Positions 46,800 through 59,306 of a stretch of 64,000 nt of DNA are shown piece by piece. Made by a program: the position numbers and the translations under genes. Position 1 is the stretch's first letter. Every line of letters starts with the position of its first letter. Origin of the DNA: Marisa cornuarietis. Taxonomy: Eukaryota; Mollusca; Gastropoda; Architaenioglossa; Ampullariidae. The stretch is taken from NCBI GenBank assembly GCA_004794655.1, contig SMMW01000619.1, forward strand, positions 1,736,001 to 1,800,000, read 5' to 3'. A model generated the notes under the pieces. It had not been told where the DNA came from. It worked only from the letters and a program-made list of their open reading frames with translations, and searched no databases.

Positions 46800-49700
46800 C
46801 AACACCAACCAATGCCCAACCGCACACCCCTCTCAAATATCGATCCTACCCTGTCTTCCCTCCTACAAAATAGCACAGCCCGTCGTGACCTAGTAAAACC
46901 ACCAATATGAAAGTTCTGCCGAGGTTTGATGATCATGATGATGATGATGTCCATTTGTAATGCGCAGGTATGCATTCGGAAGAATGCTCATTGCGCAGCA
47001 AAAACAAAATAAATAAAAAATAAGAAAAAAAATAAAGTAAATAAATAGATAAACGCCAGGAAAGTAAAAAATAAAGACAAGTGTTGCTTGGTTGTTTAAG
47101 CATGATGGTTTAAGTTTAAGACCGTCTTAAATTAACAGATGGGTCTTTACAAGAAGGTCACCCGGTGCTTCACTCTACGTAAGAAAGGTCTTACTTCGTT
47201 TGGGATGCTCGTCTGGTGTTAAATCATCGGAAGCCCATGCCTCTGCCTCACGTCAGTGGTCCTCCGGAATGTACGGATATCGTCTGTAGGATATCGCACC
47301 ACACAAGTCAGTCATTCAGCCTCGCTGTATCGGATGATCCTCCCCACCTTGGAGATACACGGACACCCTTTCACTCGTCTTTGCCGTCTATAGTCAGCTC
47401 CAGCCGTCAACACCCGTAGTTTCCCACAGCCTTCCACACTCTCGGCGAAGTCCCTCAGTCTACGTGAGGAAATTTCTCAAGTTCAGCAAATGTTCTCTCT
47501 GTACTGTGCTGGTAGTAGAATCACAGCCCTCGGCTTGAATACCAGTAAGTACTGTGACAACTCTTGTCACTAAACAGCGGTATAATTAGCTCTCTCTCTC
47601 TATAGCGCCTCACGTCGACATACAGTATGGCGACTGGTAGGTCTGAATGAAGACTGAACCCCCGTCAGTGACAGCACACAGCAGCAACACACCAGGATTG
47701 CCGGAATATCCATTGACCAAATCGAGCATTCTCCTACTTGCTATGGTCGAGTGTAATATACCCACCCTTGTTTACATCGCCACAAGGTGAGCTCAGCCCG
47801 CCCCACACATAAAATACTAAAATATCTAAAACCTCAATTTTCTCATGATCCTCGCGTGACAGCCACAAAAAAACAAGACACCCTAACCACCTGGACAGAT
47901 GGAGCTCTGCTCGGATCGCACGTGAAGTAAAGTAAAAACCGAGACTTTCAATTTCTCGTGATCTCCAGCGTGGCAGTGTCAAACCAAAGCACACCTGTGT
48001 GTCGAACAAAACAAAACAATACAATACCTACTGCCGCACCTCCTTGTACGCTACACTTGCACATTGCAGAGCAACACTGTCGCGAATATTAAATCCTGTC
48101 TGCAAGATATCTGGCATCATCCTGTCTAAAACTGAAGTTTTTTCAGGGATGTGCTTACCACTGATACGACCACCGTAAGTCTGTGGTTGGGACATATTTA
48201 TATATAACCTGTATAATATGTATGTCCGTTGCTACATCAAAGACACCAGTGCCAGCTTCAAAAGTTTTAGAAGAAGGTATATATGTCTTAATAACTGTCA
48301 TATACTTTTAGCGACAGGAAAAGTGCCGCCCGGGGCGTTTTAATGTAAATGTACGACATTTTGTTTACCATAGAAAAACATAGAAGATAGTCTGTTTCTA
48401 TCCTCTCAGAGTAGGGATGCACCTTTCGGAAGCTGAGCTTTGTGCTGCGCTACTAACTATAGGACCTGACAGCTCGCGGCCACCAAAGCTTTGCCTGCTC
48501 TGTCAAGCAGGACCGGTCACTCTGTATCACATGGGGGAAGGGAGGAGGGTGGTAGCCCTATCGCCTTGTGACAACCAAACTCTCTACTGCTTTACGAAGC
48601 AGGAAAGACCGGTCACCTTAGGGCAAGTCAGGTACAAGCACTGATTTTTACCCACTATTTGTGTCCCATTTCCAGAGTCACCCGTTCTGTGGTCATCTGC
48701 CTCGCGCTCACATCACCACCCGAGGTGCAAGGGTTGAAGGGGTGGACGGACGAGGGGACAAAGCACTGCCAGCACTACAGCTGTTCTGATAGGCGCTCCC
48801 GGTACAATGTTTTCCTTAAATCATTTACAATGTTTATTCCTTAACAGCAAATAGATATAAACTACGAAATTCCAGAACAGAATTTTTATAAATGTTTTTA
48901 GAAAGAAATCAGTCAGAAGTCATCCATCTCTCTTGTATATATGAAAGGCCAATAGGGTGTTAATTTTGGTTTAAAAAAATCTTTTATTGAAACACTATCG
49001 TAAGTAATACAGTAGTAGAAACCATCTGGTTTGAAGAAATAAAAGTGGGTTGAAACATACTGAAAACGACAAAACAAAGAAGCAAGATGGCCTGTGCAAA
49101 CTTTGCATTACACAACTTAAGGTCTTTTGTAGTTTAACATCAAAATTTAAAACGTCTGAAGAGTCCCTCTAAAACGACTGCTACAGGATCTCTTAAGTGG
49201 TGTGGGACCGGCAGATACGGGATATATCTTTTAAAAAAGGATACACTTCTTAAGAACTTCATGATAGAGGGTCTAGTGACAGAGAAGTTACAATTCGCAC
49301 ACACTTCGAAGGGAGCTCCAAATAATGGGCTGTTGAGAGGGGACATACTTCTAAAGAATCTCAAAATACAGGACTGAAAGATGTACCCGACTGGTGACAC
49401 ATATCCCGCTCAAAAGACTCCTTTCATATCACTTAGTAAGGAATGCCTCCAACATGAAATCGCAAGGAGAAACACGAATTTCACGAAATTAAAGAAAAAA
49501 CGATTTCTTCACCTGTTCCAAATTCTACTTGGGCCGGAAGCAGCAAAATAATGTGGGATGCAGGTTATTGGGACACCATGAAAGCTTATTTTTGATAACA
49601 GCACATTTCTTAGTACAGCTTTTTAACAATCTTGAAATGTGTTGAATTTCAAGGATGGCTTAGAGCTGCATAATCTATTCTATGAGTATTTTCAGACTAT

Positions 49701-50700
49701 GTTGAAGAGCTAATCTCGGGAGTCCTGAAGCCACAGCTGAAAGCAGAATAAGTATAACTGTGATCGGTGACACAATATGTTGTTAGTAACATGCAAACAG
49801 TTAATGATAAGGGGTGTCTGTTATAGCGTTCCCAAAAATATATTTCTGCTTTTCTGTTTTTTTTTTAATTTGTGCTGACGAAATTCTTTGCCATATAAAC
49901 GTGCAAATCGGTCCTAACTGTAAAGGTTCAAACTTGTGGCTTTTGTGACAGTACGTAAGGAAGCCGAGAAACATAAATTATTATGGTCACAAGCATCTTT
50001 AAAAAAAAATTGACGAACATAAACGATGCCTACGATGTAGTGAACTCGTTCTTCGTCGTCTGCTGCCTGAGCATATTATGTTTGAGGTTTTCAATCTTTG
50101 CATTCCTCAGGTTCAAACATGTAAAGTTTAATAACTTTAAGGCTCGACAGCAGCGTTTCACACTTGTCTTCTCTGCTAGAGCGAGATCGTCCGATGAACT
50201 TGATGTTTTGTCCCACCTGGTCCTTGTAACGTACGTTTGCCGAGGGCGTTGACCTCACCACCTGTGACGTAGCCCATTATTCGAGCGCGGGACCGAGATT
50301 TCTCAGACTTGTTGACTATAGTTGCAAATCGTCAAATCTGAAATTAAATTATAAATAAACCGTTGTGTTTCAGGCGCTGACACATAAAGAATATAGTTAT
50401 AGTATAACTACCTACCATAATCTGTTTATAACTCGGATCAATCGGGTAGGTCTTTAAAAAGAAACTCAAGAGTAGAAGCACCTGATGGATAACTCATGTA
50501 GAACAGAAATAACTTCGTAACCTCGAACAAGTAGATGGTTTTCATAATTTAATTTCAAGATAACCTCGTCATATAGAACAACCAAAAGTAATGAAATCCA
50601 GGATATCAGCTGCAGGATAAGACCGACGACAAAAAGTCTCAGGAAACAGAATAGGATACTCTTATTATGTATTTCAGTTTCCTCAGCTTAGACACCAGTT
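46800..50700. other. Intergenic, nothing recognised
   Basis: Contains a CA/AG-rich ATC run at about 46928-46950 and a short inexact duplication near 48508/48600 (aagcag..accggtcac). No supported coding exon. Confidence 0.45.
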
Positions 50701-50709
50701 CAGTCGTCT

Positions 50710-50927
50710 CTAAACATCAAACTGGCAAATGAAGCTTCGAGTGAAGGTGCAGGCATTATTTGCCAGCGTATAGTCAGATCGCAAAACCACACAACAGTCG
50801 GAGTTGTCGGTGGGTTCGTTGGAATTCCAGAGATGACAATCAACAGGAGCTCCATCGTCCCACTCATAAACACTGCTTCCGGGGGTGCGACGTGCACCCA
50901 CCCACAAGCGCACATCATCGGAAAACG
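50710..50927 (-). CDS. Protein A exon 3: C-terminal half of lectin-like domain
   Basis: 218 nt, acceptor ttctgtctgcag. The split Ser codon leads into FSDDVRLWVGARRTPG, VYEWDDGAPVDCHLWNSNEP, DCCVVLRSDYTLANNAC and FICQFDV then a stop. LWVG is the WIGL-type core motif. Confidence 0.9.
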
Positions 50928-53900
50928 CTGCAGACAGAAAATAGTTTGTAGATCGATATTATCATGCTGTTCAATAATCAATCATCAACCTATAAATAGT
51001 GATAAGGAAAATATATCAGTACACATATGTCATACAAGAAAAATGACTGCAGACAAAGTTCACAGGGTCAGTGGTAGATACTATAACAAAATCACGTGCG
51101 CATGAGATTTGTTTGGTGACAAGATATTGTGTCGTAGACAAAGTGTTGGATTAAAATCGCTGAGAAACGAGCCTAGAAACAACTCAGGGCTTTCGGGTGG
51201 TTGTTTTACTAAATTTATTGTTAAACTAAATTGGTCTCAAGTTGTAGCTATATATTTCAATTTTTGTATAATGTCTTGTGTATTCCAATAAGTTAGGATT
51301 TTTAACACAAGTGCACTCACTGCAGGGGCCGTAGTTATAGACAGGACACCTACGAGTACATAACGGGATAGACATCGTTGGATGCCCGCGACCTTTATGG
51401 ACGATTTTGGAAAATTATGCATGCACGTGACCATCGCCACAACATATATAAGAAACATATATTTTACAGACTCCAAGCAGTTGTTTCTCTAACTTTTCAT
51501 AGGAGCAGAGGCAGACTGGGATTGTAGCGAAACTGCAGTTTGACCAAATATACCAGGCTCAATTTTAAGTAGATAATTTTGTATGACCTGGGAATGATGT
51601 TATAAATATTCAAATGGCCCTAGGAAGGAAAAAGTTCCCCACCCCTGCCCTCGGGCAACATGTGGAACTCAAGGACAAGCGTCTTGTTGCCGATGTGATA
51701 CAAGGATGCCCAGACCTCGCAGATGTTTCATCCCAGAAGTCGTAGCTATTCACCGGCTGCAAAGGTGTTTTTTGGGCAAAGAAAGATGAAATAGTGTCCA
51801 CGTGGTACGGACACCGATTTATAACTTCAGAAACAAGATGCTTTTTTATAGAGCTCCCTATTTTCCCTGGGGAAACGAGTTCTCCTCTAACTTTATAATG
51901 ACAGCCCCAGGAGTGCCGCCAACTTTCCAATCATTCAGACGCCATAATGTACGACCTGTGTCACTAGCTGACATGTACAGAGGTCTGTGTACTACAAACA
52001 ACAACTGTACCAACTGCCAGAATAGAAAATCTCCACATTAATAACACCTAGCATTCTGGAAACCTAAGTAGTACAGTTCTATACCTACTCTCATCTTTAT
52101 TACCTAAGCCCAATTACAGTGATGAGTCTTACGAAAACAAGAAAGAAAAGAATTTGAAAATTATTCTTCGTCCCGAATACCTTTCAGAGAACGACAGAAA
52201 GAGTAGGGAAAGAGGAAGAATAAATCTCGTTCAAGCAGGACTCGAAAACCTTTAGACGAGTAAGGTGCTGGAACTGACTTTTGCCGATTATCTACATTAA
52301 AGTTTGGCTGCTGCGATACTCGGCTGGGGGAGGGAGAGGAATGGGCGCGTCAGCCTCGTCACGTGACTAGCCGATGTGCAGGAAGGGAGTGTAAGGTCGA
52401 GGAAATATTGTTCTGAAAGAGGTGTTACTGAAACAGTTACTCACAAAAAGATCTGTTATTCAGAAGTTTTTCCACTGCTTTCTTGTCATCATTGTCATCC
52501 TTGAAGTAGTACAAATGTCCACCATCTTGATGGCACTGGCTTTGAGCAGTTTCACCGACAACATTGGTCTGCACCAGCTTCATACAGCGACCGTCAAAGA
52601 GGGAGTAGCTCTTGTTGGCAGGACAACCATCTGAAAAAGAAAAAAAAATGAAACGATATCTACATCCCTCTCACTTGCTTGCGTCGTCTTCTTCCATCGT
52701 CGAACGGTATTTCTTCCGACGATGGGGGTGACGAGAGAGGCGCACGTATTTATATGGTGGAAATGGTTGTGACGATCCACAAGACGACGACAACGACGAC
52801 AATGATATAGTATTACAGATCATGGTTGCTGACTTTGATGTGCAATGTACTATGGATCCAAACTTTCCTTCAAAGAAACGTATTTACAATGGCTTATACC
52901 AACCGTAGGCCGCGTGGCCAAGAGTTTTGTTGACCGAGATCTTTCTTTTTTATTTCCTTGATGCAGCTTAATTGTATCTTCAAATAATACCCCGGGTCGG
53001 CGAAAGACCGGTATTTTACATAAGCTGTCGTCACAATGACTGGTCTGACTCGGAGCTTTCACACCGGAAATACGTCATGTCTGTTAGGACAGACCACGGA
53101 CTTGTATTACTGGACTGCTTGCAGACGATTTTTTTCAGTGAAGTCATAGAACGAGGCTGGTTACAAATGGCTACGGCTTAGTCACGTTTCAGTTGAACTA
53201 CTAGAACGAGGCTGGTATATACAAAGCTTCCGGTTTATTCACATTCATTGTTAAGGCTCGCCGAGACTAACAGTGGAGAACTTCGCCAGAGGCTCAGCGT
53301 TGGTCTCGGCAGAGAGACAGCAGTCCACCTATACACGTCCATGGACAGACCATTCATAGTTCCTTCCACAGCAGTAAGTTGTCAGAAAATGTCACGTGTT
53401 CAGAGTCATAGCAAGTATTTAGCAAGTGGCCTTAAGGCGACTTGGGGGGGGGAGGGAGACAATACAAAATTAATGGTCAGAGCGAGAACTAACACCAGGC
53501 TGTGGGCTTGAGATTATCGCCACGAAGCCCTGTCGCTCTTAATCTTTAAGAACTGGAAGTCATTTGCATGATTTGTTTGCTAAGCTGATCATATAGGGGT
53601 CTCGCGTATAATTATTGCGATTTACATATTAATCATCACCATAACACGTTTATGGATCTCACTAGCTGTCATTAGGCATCATTTACGCATGACTTATCTA
53701 GTACAATAAACAAGCGGCTATTTTCTCGCTTATATTCATACACATAAGTATTTGGAATATTCATGACCGTGAACAGAACTTCAAGCTCACAAATATGTCA
53801 GTTTCAAAAAGCATGAGGTGTCTGCAGGTATCATCATAGAAATAGTCATCAGCATAAAGAAATAATGGAGGAGACATTTACCACTTTTTTCATTACCCAC

Positions 53901-54219
53901 CTGCTTGTTTTGTTGATTTATAACATTTCAGCCTGTCTTTCTGTACAGGAACACCAACAGGCGTCGAAGCAGTCACATGACAAGCTTTGGTGGTGCGATC
54001 GTAGCAAAACTCCACACAACCATTGCGCTGAAGACACACAGCCGCGCACTCACTTGCGGAGGCGGAAGCTGAAGCTGCGTTACTAAGGGCCACAGTGGTG
54101 TTTGGCAGTCGGTACCATTTCCTCGTCTCTATGCCAAGTGAAGAGGTCAGAGAAACAGGTATCGTTAACAAAACTACACCTAAAATAAGCCCGGAGGGAG
54201 ATTTTGCTGTGCTCCTCAT
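50710..54219 (-). CDS. Secreted PAN-like plus C-type-lectin-like protein A
   Basis: Exons 54219-53901, 52630-52445 and 50927-50710, both introns phase 1, give 723 nt: 240 aa plus a stop. Residues about 1-29 are a signal peptide (KSPSGLILGVVLLTIPVSL). The 54219 ATG is preferred over 54258 because it puts the hydrophobic core near the N-terminus. Residues 30-106 form a Cys-rich PAN/apple-like module (CAAVCLQRNGCVEFCYDRTT then CHV). Residues 107-240 form a C-type-lectin-like domain of the long form: GCPANKSYSLFDGRCMKL, CHQDGGHLYYF, RLWVGARR, CCVVLRSDY, ANNAC and FICQFDV. The EPN motif is EPT, and the WND motif is replaced by LAN, so the canonical calcium site is probably lost. A secreted recognition role is inferred only. 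Confidence 0.83.
51640..51915 (-). repeat. Dispersed repeat, third copy of the 11-kb family
   Basis: On the - strand it reads actcgtttccccaggga, gcatcttgtttctgaagtta, taaatcggtgtccg and gtggacac in the same order as 10960-11070. It lies in the intron between exons 2 and 3 of protein A. The 106-codon frame through it is incidental. Confidence 0.75.
52445..52630 (-). CDS. Protein A exon 2: N-terminal half of lectin-like domain
   Basis: 186 nt, acceptor ctttttcag, donor ttttt|gtgagt. It encodes DGCPANKSYSLFDGRCMKLV, QCHQDGGHLYYFKDD and VEKLLNNRSF. This is the classic first half of a C-type-lectin fold (Cys-Pro start, F-D-G-x-C strand, C..DGGHL helix). Confidence 0.87.
53278..53345 (+). repeat. 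Dispersed repeat fragment (pair with 26.70 kb)
   Basis: acttcgccagaggctcagcg, ttggtctcggca, cagcagtcc and acgtccatgg in the same order as 26707-26768. It lies in the first intron of protein A. Confidence 0.6.
53901..54219 (-). CDS. Protein A exon 1: signal peptide and PAN-like module
   Basis: 106 codons plus one base. It ends KSTKQA then G, with donor gcag|gtgggt. The G joins AT of the next exon to give Asp. An Ala/Ser-rich run (SNAASASASASE) separates the signal region from the Cys-rich module. Confidence 0.8.
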
Positions 54220-57200
54220 GTCAGCAGTTGTCAGCTTGTCCCTCTGCCTCCTTCCCAAGACACTTGAGGGTTAAAAGCAATTTTGTCCGGTGTGACCGGT
54301 GATGGCGTCACAGTGTTGCTTCCTGTCCCATTTTGTGCCCACACAAACTGAAAGCTGTCTTTAAAACGCATGTGCTTAAGGTAAGCAAGTGTTGAATAGC
54401 CCTCGGGTGTGTCGTGCAAGTTTTAAGGTGAAAGGTTGCGACTGGTACAGAGAAAACTCCAGCGATAGCTTACTGAGCACTTTGGCTCATCCTTAGGTGT
54501 AAAGTTTAAAATTGTTTGCAGGGAACCTACCCATCATTAGCTTTTGATCTTCGATGTGTGTGATATCGACAAAATTGTTATCAAGAGTCGCAAAGTGATT
54601 AGCAAAAAAAGAAAAAAATGTACCAACCAGACACGAGATCATGTTTGGTTGCCAGGATGTAATCCGTTTGCTGAAGAAGGTCCCTGTGGACATTTTTGTC
54701 CCGCAGACCTTTTTTGTGGCAGAAAAACAACAGTGGATCTTCTCGTATTGCGGAAACTAAATTTTACTTTAAGCTTTTATGGACCGAAGAGCTTTTAACG
54801 AAATAATAATTGTTGATCAAAGGAGTAAAACAACAGATGACTTTCTTGGTCTTCAAGCATCGAGTGAACATAATCTGATAAAATGAAAGAGGCTTCCAAA
54901 AAAACGACCTTCTGCTCTCGTGTCACTTATTTTCGGCTTTTCTGACTAAAAATGTTTGTTATTTATTTTAGTTACTTATCGCCGTACCAAATTCTGAGTC
55001 TTTGAAAAGTTCAAAGAAGACACCAGTTAGGGCAGATACTTTTGTACTTTAATGTACAAACATGAGGACATCGCACCGTGTCCTACATAAACAAGAATTT
55101 TAAAAATAAAACATTTATTTATTACAATTATTTTCTCATAAGCTCAAATCAGGCTCAGTCCCTGAGTGCATTAACAATAAAATATAAAAGAACAACTAAA
55201 AAGGAAAACATAAAGTAAACATTTTGTAAGGAGACCATTTTACATTTCCACTGAACAAGGGCAGTCCATCTCTCAGGTAAGAAAGCCCCGTAATAACGAT
55301 TGCTGAATGCTTTACCTGATCTGATGAAAGAATTCTGCCATCTCAGGAGTTATTGAACTGAAATGGCCTTGACATTTAAAGGATGTCCGTGTCTCGCGCT
55401 GTCGTCCTGTGAAGTTTCGTCTTGTGTAAACATCCAGAAGATTTTCTCGGTGATTGTGGTTCTCAAACTTGATCAAACAATCGAACATTTGTGAAATCAA
55501 TAAGAGTAAATGTCTTTGTGTTTGAGTTAGCTTGATTTTTGAGGGAAAAAAATTAAATTTACTGACCTATTTTTAAACAGAAAAATCTGTCATCGTGTAT
55601 AGTGGACCAGGTGACAGTCAAGAACCAAACGGAAAGACGGTTGGTACAAATGAAGTCACTGAAGTTATGATTTTTTACACCTAGCCCTCGATGTAAGGAA
55701 AGGAAACTGAAACACTACTTAACTTTGAAAACAAAGACATTAAAGAGAGACAAAATAGACTATGTACAAACAACGGGTTTGTTGTCTAATGTGACGGATA
55801 GTTCTATTAGTGAATAAGTAACATATGATTCATGTACATTTTTTCATTGTTACTAATGAAAGGTACTTGCAAGCAATCAAAGGTTTTGAAACAGATGTTT
55901 TAGAAGTCTTGCTTGGATTTGGTATAGATTGGATTCCGTTTGCTGGAGGTGTGAAGGAAACTACCTGAATATTTCAGGCTCGTCTTCACTAAGTCGCTGA
56001 GATTGAGGAAACTGCAAGATTGTGGTAGAAAATAATGTAGAGAGTCGAGGAGACATTTCGACTCTCAGTATTTTATAGACGAGCAGACTTTTATTATACC
56101 TTAGTCTGCTTATTAGTGGCAGGACCACTAGAGACGAGAAATCATGAGGGTTTAAGTCGAGTTCTGCTTGAAGTAACGGACTTGACAGCCCTCCTGTGCC
56201 CCTTACAACAGACCTCATAGAAGCTCCACTAGAAGAGACCCTCAGAGTAGGTTTTCTGTGCTAAAGATGGATACTTATGGATAGAATATTATGGGACCAA
56301 GACATATTGTTATCGATAGTCACCCTAGAAATTTTCGGCTTTGAACTTCTGTTATTGGTTGGGTACCTAGACAGATTTTTGAAAATGGTACAGCGTTCCT
56401 TTTGGTTTCTACGAGTTCGCAGAATATGTTTTTTTTTTCTTATTTCTTTTCATTGCTGTGACTGGGTTTCATTGCTTCTTGTATTCGGCTTCTTGGTCAT
56501 TCTTCTACAGTAAATCTCTAACACGGATGGTTGCTAGAAGTTCTTGCTCGAGTCCGCGGATCTGTAATGCTTTATAAATTATTCAGAGGAGAGTTGTAGA
56601 GATCAGCAATAAAAATACGATTCTACAGAGTTTGTGAAGCAACGATCAGTTATACTTGTGTGTGTGGCTCTTGGGATTTTAATGTCTTGTTTGAACCAAG
56701 CTAGGCAAATGGGAAATGATCGTTAAATACTTCGATAATGTTATTTTGTTGCTGACATAGATGTGGTCTGCTGGGATGTATTAGTGATTATTGTCGGGGA
56801 GGTAACAAGGTGTGTGAGATTGGACAGGGTAGTGTCTAGCCAGTGTTTATTCTCTTTTGAGAGGTCGACGTTCAATTCCCAATGAAGCAAATGTATTCCT
56901 TGGCTTCAAGCAGCACCGCATCCATCATAGAGATGAAATGATCTTTCTCCTTCTCTCATTAGGATTTCTGTACATAAAGCCAACGAGACACAGAGCCGCG
57001 TGTTTCAGGGCGAGTGCATTATCACACCCCTCACAAAATGATATTCTCGAGAAAAGTATGGTCTCCAACACCTGACATCCTCACTCTCGAACGACTGCCC
57101 TGCAACAAGGCGGTTAGACACTCTCATCAATGAAGGTCTTCAGGGTATCCCACCCTCCGCCCAGTGGAGTCACGTGGTACCACGATGGTCGACAGACAAA

Positions 57201-57323
57201 CGAATTCTTGTCGAGAAAGTAATGAAACTTCTACAATTATTTTTATTCATACAAGACAACACATTGATTACATGGGTGGATAAGTGGAGTATTTTGACGA
57301 GTAAATTGAAGAAAGGTAACAGC
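54220..57323. other. Spacer between the two lectin genes, nothing recognised
   Basis: This contains the upstream region of protein A and the downstream region of protein B. The Cys-containing + strand frame at 54544-54798 has no splice or domain support. No third lectin copy is visible. Confidence 0.5.
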
Positions 57324-57411
<88 letters not shown>

Positions 57412-57445
57412 AGTATGCTTCTATAGCGCAGAGGCATATGTAACA
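57324..57445 (-). repeat. (ATT)29 microsatellite with LINE-type tail
   Basis: About 29 ATT units at 57324-57411. On the - strand they follow tgcgctatagaagcatac, similar to the gcgctata..(ATT)n ends at 5224 and 7585. The tract probably grew from a LINE 3' tail. The poly-Asn and poly-Leu frames are spurious. Confidence 0.8.
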
Positions 57446-57690
57446 TTTGTGGACTCGCACATGAGTCATAAATTTTTTTCATAAACATTTGTCATCGTCA
57501 AACAAAACCTAACGGAAACAAGCGACAGCTCCGCGCTGAATGTGATATATTTTTTCACTTTTGGTTTAATGATATCGACTTAAGACTCAAACAAATCGAC
57601 AAGTGCACACAATGCACGAGCGTCGATAAAAGCGAGAGAGAATTGACGAGGCCATCAGCGATCGCTGTAACCAAGGCAGGGATGAGGTTG

Positions 57691-57917
57691 TTAAACATCG
57701 ATCTGACAGATGTAGCTGTGGGTCTTGTTGCAGTTCTGGTCAGCCATCGTGTACTCGGGTCTCAGCACCACACACGACTCATTGGGGCTGATGGAGGGCT
57801 CCCCGACAGACCACACACCCGAGGTCTGGTCAATGGCCTCTCCGTCACTCCACTGGAAGTACCCGTCTTTGTTCACATCTTTCCCACCGACCCACAGTCG
57901 GCTTGTCCCTGAAAAAC
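57691..57917 (-). CDS. Protein B exon 3: C-terminal half of lectin-like domain
   Basis: 227 nt. Of two possible acceptors, gcgatag (exon from 57917) is chosen. It keeps phase 1 and gives NKTFSFSGTSRLWVGG, which parallels NRSFSFSDDVRLWVGA of protein A. It ends YICQIDV and a stop. Confidence 0.88.
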
Positions 57918-59250
57918 CTATCGCACAAAGAAGAAAGTAGACTTCTATAACATTGTTGATAAATGCTGTACCAGTTATATCACATTTAACTCGCTGCACC
58001 TCAGGTATTTTAATGTACATGAGTTTGTTTGTGTACATGATGTTGCTGATGTATACGATGCTGTTTATGTACATATTATCTGTGCAACATTTTAACAAGA
58101 ATAGAGAGGGAGGGACCAATAATACGAACAGAGGGTAGAGTTGTACCCGTTATTTACTATACATTCATTAAGATATGGTCTGATGGTCAAGATAAGAGCA
58201 ACTTTGAACATGTCATCATGCAGTCTGTAGTCCTTTCTACTCATTTATTTTTAGAGACTTTATATGATTTTTACCGATGAATAAATACCGTTATGTTGTA
58301 TTGAGGTGCTTTATTGTGACTGCATCACCACACAGAGCTTTGAATCAATATCAATGATTGAAGGAGAAGCACTTTTGTTCATTTCGACTTGGAAATAACA
58401 AATATTTGCTCTGTTCTCGTAAGAGCGGTTCGGTGGCGCAACGGTTGGCGTCTGTCACCAACACCGTGAGGGTTGGCTGACCTGGGTTCGGCTCTCGTAT
58501 CTCGTACGCTGTTATTTCTTTGCATTTTTCATCTGTTTACGGGGCTAGCTGCCTTTGTGTGGTAATTATATCCCTAGTTGCTGGCTCGGCGTTAAACATC
58601 AGCTCCCCCCCCCATCTGTTCTCACAAGAGATGAACACTAAAGTCTATATCCGAGATATGTGTGAGCTTGTCAGACGATTTTTGCTGCCAATCACATTTA
58701 CACAAGGCTAGCCACCCCTTAGTTAAACACCAGTATGTGAACCCTAATCAAACACTTCAACACTAAAAGCCTTGTAGTTCAACTTTTATCGAAGAATCTT
58801 TTCTTCACTGTGATATTTAAAGTTGACACAATACACTCCACGTGTTTGTTGTGAAGTGTCATCTGTTGTCCGCCACCCGCTGTCTTGTTGTCCTTAGCTC
58901 TGCTGGAGACGAGGATTCCTGAGTAGTAAGCCCACAGTTCACCATAAACCCAAGTCTGCCCCTCCTCGTGCCAGCCTGTTAGAACAGCATCTCGAAATGT
59001 TTCATCGCACTGGCTGTCACGTGTCTGGGGAAAATAACGACCTGCATGTCTCCAGACAAACAGATCTGAACATGCACGCGCTGTCTACAATCGTGCATTA
59101 GTCTCATCGCTCAAGCAACATATGTTTACTTTTTTTCCACAATCCCAGGTGTCTTAGTTTACTTATACGCTCGTGTCTGTCTGTGTGTGCGCTTTCCAGA
59201 TTTTCAGTAATTTTTTAAAGACATTGTTTTGGGTACGCGGTGCGCCTTGG

Positions 59251-59306
<56 letters not shown>

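Noticed and set aside
50700..50981. 93-codon frame starting MIIEQHDN on the - strand
   Set aside because: A shadow frame of lectin exon 3; the frame one step away carries the lectin motifs and FICQ.
51610..51930. 106-codon - strand frame in the lectin A intron
   Set aside because: It lies in the dispersed repeat shared with 11 kb, and the frame is not conserved between copies.
54544..54798. Cys-containing + strand frame between the lectin genes
   Set aside because: Looked briefly like a small secreted Cys-rich peptide, but has no signal sequence and no splice or homology cue.
57170..57469. Poly-Asn / poly-Leu frames
   Set aside because: Pure translation of the (ATT)29 microsatellite.
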